Both the position numbers and the translations under genes were made by a program. A DNA stretch of 9,533 nucleotides. Origin: Oscillospiraceae bacterium (GTDB lineage: Bacteria > Bacillota > Clostridia > Oscillospirales > Butyricicoccaceae). Every line of letters begins with the position of its first letter. The stretch's first letter is position 1. The stretch covers positions 1 to 9,533 of the forward strand of contig CADBTM010000074.1 of assembly GCA_902797555.1 (NCBI GenBank). The letters run 5' to 3'. Under the pieces are notes generated by a model. The model was given only the letters and a program-made list of their open reading frames with translations, was not told where the DNA came from and ran no database searches. Below are positions 6,320 through 9,533 of this stretch, one piece after another.

Positions 6320-6349
6320 AAAAGCCCATCGGAAATCCGATGGGCTTTT
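6320..6349. terminator. Bidirectional intrinsic terminator
   Basis: A perfect 13-bp stem, AAAAGCCCATCGG with CCGATGGGCTTTT, has an AAAT loop. It carries T-runs in both directions. It serves the serpin gene on the plus strand (11 nt after its stop) and folT on the minus strand (11 nt after its stop). Confidence 0.95.
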
Positions 6350-6360
6350 GATTACTTGTT

Positions 6361-6933
6361 CTACTGTTTCGGGATCAGCTTTTGCTTTTCCATGGTGCTG
6401 CGGAGCAGACGGAACACCAGCAGAATGAGCGCCGTCTCCACCGGCCAGAGGAGCAGATTTTTCGTCAGGCTGCTCCAGAAATAAAACAGGTACGCTTTGC
6501 CGAAGAGGATCGAGTTCCACAGCGCCCCCAGCCCCACGTTGCACAAAAGGTTGACCGCCAGCTTGGTGAGCGCCACACGGACGACAGTGATCCTTTGCCG
6601 ATAGAGCCCAAGGGCATAGAGGAACATGCCGAACATGGAAGAAATGGTGTAGCCGATGAAAAAGGCTCCCGTGGGATGGATCAAAAAGCCCAGCAGATCC
6701 TCGGCGCAGCCGAAGACCAGCGCCGCCACCGGGCCGCAGATCATGGCGCAGATCGCTTTGGCAGCAAAGGTGAAGTAGACCCTCAGGCCGTTGGGCAGGG
6801 GGATGAAGACGCTGGCGATGGCGATGGAAAGCGCCATGAGCACCGAACAGACCGCCAGCGTGCGGACATCTTTCAGCCGGGCGGCGGCCTCCTTCCAATA
6901 GGACAGGGACAAGGGTGATCTGCTTTCGGGCAT
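6361..6933 (-). CDS. folT: Folate ECF-transporter S component
   Basis: 190 aa, a substrate-binding membrane subunit that captures folates for uptake with the shared EcfA/A'/T energy module, which is not in this window. About six hydrophobic segments are visible, from about 24-44 through 157-175. Family-like stretches include FGCAEDLLGFLIHPTGAFF (75-92, followed by IGYT), LTKLAVNLLCNVGLGALWNS (122-141) and SSLTKNLLLWPVE (154-166). The start at 6933 follows GGGGAGGT. The in-frame ATG at 7041 is rejected because the extra 36 residues would be translated riboswitch sequence. The THF riboswitch directly upstream supports folate over other vitamins. folT is transcribed alone from its own promoter and ends at the shared terminator. 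Confidence 0.93.
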   Translation of the reverse strand: MPESRSPLSLSYWKEAAARLKDVRTLAVCSVLMALSIAIASVFIPLPNGLRVYFTFAAKAICAMICGPVAALVFGCAEDLLGFLIHPTGAFFIGYTISSMFGMFLYALGLYRQRITVVRVALTKLAVNLLCNVGLGALWNSILFGKAYLFYFWSSLTKNLLLWPVETALILLVFRLLRSTMEKQKLIPKQ

Positions 6934-6941
6934 AAAAATAA

Positions 6942-6971
6942 CCTCCCCAATGCGGCAGCGCCGCAGGGAGG
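6942..6971 (-). promoter_or_regulatory. Ribosome-site sequestering hairpin of the folT leader
   Basis: On the minus strand, CCTCCC (6971-6966) pairs with GGGAGG of the ribosome site (6947-6942). Inside it, TGCGGC (6965-6960) pairs with GCCGCA (6956-6951) around a GCT loop. The competing partner is GCCGCA at 6988-6983, part of which is the 3' strand of riboswitch helix P1. Ligand binding should favour P1 and so the sequester, shutting off translation. A TTATTTTT run follows, so premature termination could add to this. Confidence 0.7.
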
Positions 6972-6985
6972 ATGCTTCCCCTTGC

Positions 6986-7085
6986 GGCAGCGGGATGCGA
7001 AATGCACACTGCGGGATCGCTCCCTTTCGTCCGGCGGACAACTCCCCGTCCCGTCGGCACTGATCACGTGCAAATCTACTCTGCC
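6986..7085 (-). ncRNA. THF (tetrahydrofolate) riboswitch, folT leader
   Basis: The minus-strand leader carries the landmarks of the THF-I class. These are P1 strands GGCAG (7085-7081) and CTGCC (6990-6986), the conserved GAGTAGAT just inside P1, a pseudoknot-type middle with CGAAAGG, then GCAGTG and the closing TTTCGCATCCCGCTGCC-like block ahead of the gene. The class senses reduced folates and is known in front of folT in Firmicutes, matching this gene. Fine base pairing of P2 and P3 was judged by eye only. Confidence 0.88.
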
Positions 7086-7097
7086 AGATTTGCCCTT

Positions 7098-7126
7098 AGT
7101 ATAGTCCCCTTTTCCCCCGCTGTCAA
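7098..7126 (-). promoter_or_regulatory. Sigma-A promoter of folT
   Basis: TTGACA (7126-7121), a 17-nt purine-rich spacer and TATACT (7103-7098) on the minus strand. The start point would be near 7091, just ahead of riboswitch helix P1. The -35 box begins only 8 nt past the stop codon of the upstream amidohydrolase gene, and no terminator separates them. Confidence 0.88.
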
Positions 7127-7133
7127 GTGTCCC

Positions 7134-8240
7134 TCACAGGCCGTTTCGATACAGGATTTCGCCCTCCCGCATCACCAAAGCGGGGCGAATGGAGCATATT
7201 TCTTCGGTGGGACAGGTGAAAAGATCCCTGTCCAGCACCAGCAAATCGCCGCTGTATCCCGGGGTCAAACGTCCGCGATAGTCCTCCTCATAGGCCATCC
7301 ATGCCCCGCCCCGGACAAAGGCATCCAGAGCCTGGGCCGGTGTGAGCGCCTCGCCGGAGGGCAGCTCCTTTCCGCCGGGCGAAGCCCTGCCCTTTCGCGA
7401 TATCACGGCCTGCAGCGCGCCGAAGGGATCGCAGCTCTTTCCGCCGCCAAAGGCCACCCTCGCTCCCAACGCCCCGAGGGTGCGGCACGGAAACGCCCGA
7501 TCCCCTGCCCCCTGCCCGATCTGACCGGGAAAGCCGATGACGCCCAAGCCGGTCTGGCCGATGCGCGTCACCTGCTGTGAGGAGAGGGGCGCGGCGCACA
7601 CAAGCTCTGCCCGACGCAGACGGCTGTCCCGCCCTTCCCACGCGGAAAGCAGGGCGTCCACCGTCTCCGGCTGTCCGGCAAATACCCGCAGGGTCTTGCC
7701 CTCCCGCTCCCCCTGACGCAGCAGGGCGGAAAGCCGCCCCCGATCCATCCCGTCGCCCTCCAGCAGGAATATGCCCCCGCAGGCGTCGCTCAGCGCCTCC
7801 GTCCAGCGCCGTTTGGGGACGGTTTCCCCGTCCCACGGAATGAGCGCCCCCACCCGGGGCAGGCCTTCTGTCTCCCGCAGCAGCCAGGCCAGCAAAGGCG
7901 CATCCTTCCACGGGATCGTCCTGCCGAAATCGGTGATCTGAAGGGTGGTCAGCCCCCGCCGGGCGCATTCGCCCAAGGCGGCGCGAAAAAAAGCCTCCTT
8001 TTCCCGCCGTTTGGCGGGATTGCGTTCTCCGCCGAAGGCCGAGACAAGGGAAATGCAGGCGTCGTTCAGCCCGGGGATCACCGTCCTGCCGCCGCAGTCG
8101 ATGGATTCGTCTCCCCTCTCCGGGCGAAAAAAGCGGGGATCCTCCCCCACCGAGGCGACACGCCCGCCCCGGATAAGAATGCTCTCGGCAAACCGTTCCC
8201 CCTCCAGCCAGATCTTTCCGTGAAACAAAAAAGTGCCCAT
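7134..8240 (-). CDS. YtcJ-like amidohydrolase homologue, probable pseudoenzyme
   Basis: 368 aa with the layout of amidohydrolase family 3. The N-terminal beta-sandwich part is TFLFHGKIW...VASVGEDP...GGRTVIPGLNDA. The C-terminal part is LTPAQALDAFVRGGAWMAYEEDYRGRLTPGYSGDLLVLDRD. Active-site positions seem replaced: the PGFxDSHxHL metal motif reads PGLNDACISL (56-65). The Lys of the V-K-L-F-x-D-G stretch reads GGIFLLEGDG (155-164). The HAIGDRAV His reads RVFAGQPETV (185-194). The RIEHAQ His reads RAELVCA (210-216). The GSDWPV Asp reads GGGKSC (265-270). It is also shorter than typical YtcJ proteins (about 530 aa). The frame is open and ATG 8240 follows AAGGAGG by 5 nt, so it is expressed as a protein, perhaps with a binding role. 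It lies 51 nt behind the exporter gene. Pairing with family motifs was done from memory. Confidence 0.82.
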   Translation of the reverse strand: MGTFLFHGKIWLEGERFAESILIRGGRVASVGEDPRFFRPERGDESIDCGGRTVIPGLNDACISLVSAFGGERNPAKRREKEAFFRAALGECARRGLTTLQITDFGRTIPWKDAPLLAWLLRETEGLPRVGALIPWDGETVPKRRWTEALSDACGGIFLLEGDGMDRGRLSALLRQGEREGKTLRVFAGQPETVDALLSAWEGRDSRLRRAELVCAAPLSSQQVTRIGQTGLGVIGFPGQIGQGAGDRAFPCRTLGALGARVAFGGGKSCDPFGALQAVISRKGRASPGGKELPSGEALTPAQALDAFVRGGAWMAYEEDYRGRLTPGYSGDLLVLDRDLFTCPTEEICSIRPALVMREGEILYRNGL

Positions 8241-8277
8241 ACCGTCCTCCTTTTTGAGGATAGTATGGCACTTTTTT
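8227..8277 (-). terminator. Terminator-like hairpin covering the amidohydrolase start
   Basis: Arms 8227-8249 and 8256-8277 pair over about 20 bp, with one bulged base and a 2-nt mismatch, around a 6-nt loop. Both ends carry six-base A/T runs, so it works as a terminator sequence in either direction. On the minus strand its 3' arm contains the ribosome site, the ATG at 8240 and codons 2-5 (GGC ACT TTT TTG). It would end transcripts from the exporter gene and also hide the amidohydrolase start. Confidence 0.75.
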
Positions 8278-8291
8278 CCGGAATTGATTCT

Positions 8292-8963
8292 TCAGCTCTG
8301 CTTCTTTTTCCAAAACACCTTGATCAGACACAGCCCTGCAAAGAGCACGGCGGCGCAGGCAGTGACGATCCAGGGCAGGCTGCCTCCCTCGGCAAGCAGC
8401 ACGCAGCCCTCGTGGAGGGTGACCATGCCGAACACGGCAAAGATCACAAAGGCTAGCCAGCTCAAAAAGCCCTCGGGAAGCTTGCGCTTGAGCACCGACC
8501 CCACCGCCATGCCCAGCACGTCGGCGGCAAACAGACCCACGGAACAGGCCAGCCAGACGGTGACGGCGTTGGCCTTGCCCTCGCTCATGGCAAAGGTGAT
8601 GGCGGTGAGCTGGGTCTTATCCCCCAGCTCGGCGGCAAAAAAGGTGAGGAATACCGATAGCACCGCAAGGCCGGAGTGTTTTTCTTTCACCTGCTCCTCT
8701 TCTTCCTTCTCTCCGCCCAGCGAGCTCCACGCAAAGCAGAGGAAGGCGACTGCCGCCAGCATGCGGATAAGCCACAGCGGGATCAGGCTGCTCACCAGAC
8801 TGCCCACCAGCACCGCCAGCCCGTTGAGCACCAGCACGGCGGCTGCCGTGCCGATGAGGATATCCCGCAGTTTGAAGCGGGAGGTCATGGCGATGAGCAT
8901 CAGCTGGGTCTTGTCGCCCATCTCCGCGATAAATTCGGTCAAAAGGATCTTCCAGAACAGCAA
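8292..8963 (-). CDS. UPF0016/GDT1 (TMEM165) family cation exporter
   Basis: 223 aa, an integral membrane protein with two homologous halves, each carrying the signature E-x-G-D-K-T: EMGDKTQL (14-21) and ELGDKTQL (112-119). Six or seven hydrophobic segments are present, with an acidic loop (GGEKEEEEQVKEK, 83-95) between the halves. Bacterial members (MneA-type) export Mn2+; eukaryotic ones move Ca2+ or Mn2+ against protons. The two Glu/Asp motifs form the ion path. The start is TTG at 8963, with AGGGGG 9 nt upstream; no ATG or GTG precedes the first signature motif. Its own promoter gives a leader of only about 30 nt, so no Mn-sensing yybP-ykoY riboswitch fits. Substrate Mn2+ is the best guess. 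Confidence 0.93.
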   Translation of the reverse strand: MLFWKILLTEFIAEMGDKTQLMLIAMTSRFKLRDILIGTAAAVLVLNGLAVLVGSLVSSLIPLWLIRMLAAVAFLCFAWSSLGGEKEEEEQVKEKHSGLAVLSVFLTFFAAELGDKTQLTAITFAMSEGKANAVTVWLACSVGLFAADVLGMAVGSVLKRKLPEGFLSWLAFVIFAVFGMVTLHEGCVLLAEGGSLPWIVTACAAVLFAGLCLIKVFWKKKQS

Positions 8964-8998
8964 CGGAAAGAGCCCCCTTTTTTTATTCAGTACGCACT

Positions 8999-9027
8999 AT
9001 TATACTGACCTTGGAGGAAAAAAACAA
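8999..9027 (-). promoter_or_regulatory. Promoter of the UPF0016 exporter gene
   Basis: TTGTTT (9027-9022), a 17-nt spacer and a perfect TATAAT (9004-8999) on the minus strand. It is divergent from the padR promoter, with the two -35 boxes about 26 nt apart. Confidence 0.8.
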
Positions 9028-9052
9028 GTGGGTTTCTCTGTTTTTTCTGCTA

Positions 9053-9081
9053 TTGACAACGATCCTGCCGCCTGTTATAAT
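9053..9081 (+). promoter_or_regulatory. Consensus sigma-A promoter of padR
   Basis: A perfect TTGACA (9053-9058), a 17-nt spacer and a perfect TATAAT (9076-9081). The palindrome at 9079-9110 begins inside the -10 box, so a bound protein would block polymerase. Such a strong promoter makes sense only with tight repression. Confidence 0.93.
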
Positions 9082-9110
9082 ATCGTTACATGATATCATA
9101 TAACGATATT
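9079..9110 (+). promoter_or_regulatory. 32-bp near-perfect palindrome, probable PadR operator
   Basis: Arms AATATCGTTA (9079-9088) and TAACGATATT (9101-9110) surround the perfect inner palindrome ATGATATCAT (9090-9099). Only the pair 9089/9100 breaks the symmetry. It covers the -10 box and transcription start of padR. PadR proteins are dimers that bind A/T-rich palindromes, often in their own promoters. Autoregulation is therefore likely but inferred. Confidence 0.85.
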
Positions 9111-9127
9111 CCGAAAGGAGGCGTCCT

Positions 9128-9442
9128 ATGCCGAAACGGGCGATGGAAACGCTCACCGAGTCCATGTTTTATGTGCTCATGGCGTTTCAGTCGGGCAGCA
9201 TGTGCGGGACGGATATCGCAAACTTTGTCCACCGCCGCACCGAGGGACGGCTCCGCCTTGGTCCCGCCACACTGTACACCGTGCTGGCCAAGTTTGAGGC
9301 GGAAAAATATATCCGGGAAATCTCCACCGACGGGCGCAATCGCACCTACTGCATCACCCAAAAGGGTCTCGACGCCTACCGCGCCGAGCTGGAGCGGCTG
9401 CGCACCTGTCTGAACGATGCGGAGAAAGGAGGGAGCGTATGA
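9128..9442 (+). CDS. PadR-family transcriptional regulator
   Basis: 104 aa, the compact PadR-s2 type. It has a winged helix-turn-helix: LTESMFYVLMAFQSGSMCGTDIANFV as the first helices, the LGPATLYTVLAKFEAEKYI recognition part (44-62), and the wing ISTDGRNRTYCITQKG (65-80). A short C-terminal dimerisation helix follows (LDAYRAELERLRTCL). The ATG at 9128 follows AAAGGAGG by 6 nt. The stop overlaps the next ATG (ATGA), so it is co-translated with a DUF2812 protein. PadR-DUF2812 pairs are common in Clostridia and are thought to respond to membrane or drug stress, though the inducer is not known. The 32-bp palindrome in its promoter is the likely operator. Confidence 0.95.
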   Translation: MPKRAMETLTESMFYVLMAFQSGSMCGTDIANFVHRRTEGRLRLGPATLYTVLAKFEAEKYIREISTDGRNRTYCITQKGLDAYRAELERLRTCLNDAEKGGSV

Positions 9443-9533
9443 GCGAACAATCCAAGCGCGTCTACCGCCTGCCCCCCTGTCCCGCCTATGACGTGGAGAG
9501 CATGGAAAGCTGGCTGGAGGATATGGCGAAAAA
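9439..9533 (+). CDS. DUF2812 protein, N-terminal fragment (cut by window edge)
   Basis: Only the first 31 codons are present. They contain VYRLPPCPAYDVESMESWLE followed by DMAK, which matches the start of DUF2812 proteins (RLPPCPxYDxxxxESWLxDMA). The family consists of membrane proteins of unknown function usually encoded directly after a PadR gene. Here the ATG overlaps the padR stop by 4 nt and has its own AAGGAGG. Whether the rest is intact cannot be seen. Confidence 0.85.
   Translation, partial: MSEQSKRVYRLPPCPAYDVESMESWLEDMAK

Noticed and set aside
5127..6329. Minus-strand open frame of 400 codons over the serpin
   Set aside because: It runs through the terminator stem and opposes a clear serpin; the product is compositionally odd.
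7288..8331. Second minus-strand frame of 347 codons over the amidohydrolase
   Set aside because: Arg/Gly-rich out-of-frame shadow of the real gene with no ribosome site at its start.
8964..9000. Mn-sensing yybP-ykoY riboswitch upstream of the UPF0016 exporter
   Set aside because: The leader from the mapped promoter is only about 30 nt, too short for this class, and its conserved loops are absent.
1..9533. CRISPR array, transposase or phage structural genes
   Set aside because: No regularly spaced repeats, transposase or phage genes are visible on either strand; the only mobile-element hint is the tRNA-Leu remnant.

Overview
The window looks like chromosomal DNA from a moderately GC-rich, Gram-positive anaerobe of the class Clostridia, probably a gut Oscillospiraceae/Ruminococcaceae-type bacterium. 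The reasons are the strong AGGAGG-type ribosome sites, consensus sigma-A promoters, a THF riboswitch in front of an ECF-transporter folT, a PadR/DUF2812 pair, and a serpin next to an ECF sigma factor. This is inferred from gene content only; the species cannot be named.

Layout. (1) 1-371: the 5' three quarters of a tRNA-Leu(CAA) gene runs off the left edge on the minus strand. A broken 5' half of a second tRNA-Leu lies upstream of it, with a good promoter and a repeat-rich spacer between the two. (2) 318-4132, minus strand: a MerR-family regulator with its own 19-bp-spacer promoter, then a two-gene peptidase operon (M18 aminopeptidase, then C1B aminopeptidase C) with its own promoter and terminator. 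(3) 4265-6349, plus strand: an ECF sigma factor gene overlapping by 4 nt a gene for a membrane-anchored serpin. The serpin's N-terminus looks like the cytoplasmic tail and membrane anchor of an anti-sigma-like partner. The pair ends at a bidirectional terminator. (4) 6361-8963, minus strand: folT under a THF riboswitch, a YtcJ-like amidohydrolase that appears to have lost all its metal ligands, and a UPF0016/GDT1 cation (probably Mn2+) exporter. (5) 9053-9533, plus strand: a PadR regulator behind a consensus promoter with a nearly perfect 32-bp palindrome, translationally coupled to a DUF2812 membrane protein cut by the window edge.

Most of the window is housekeeping: peptide breakdown, folate uptake and metal efflux. 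The most novel part is the sigma/serpin pair. A one-to-one overlapping arrangement of an ECF sigma gene with a trans-membrane serpin suggests a surface protease sensor or a regulated protease shield. The second most unusual item is the amidohydrolase pseudoenzyme, whose start codon and ribosome site lie inside a terminator-like hairpin.
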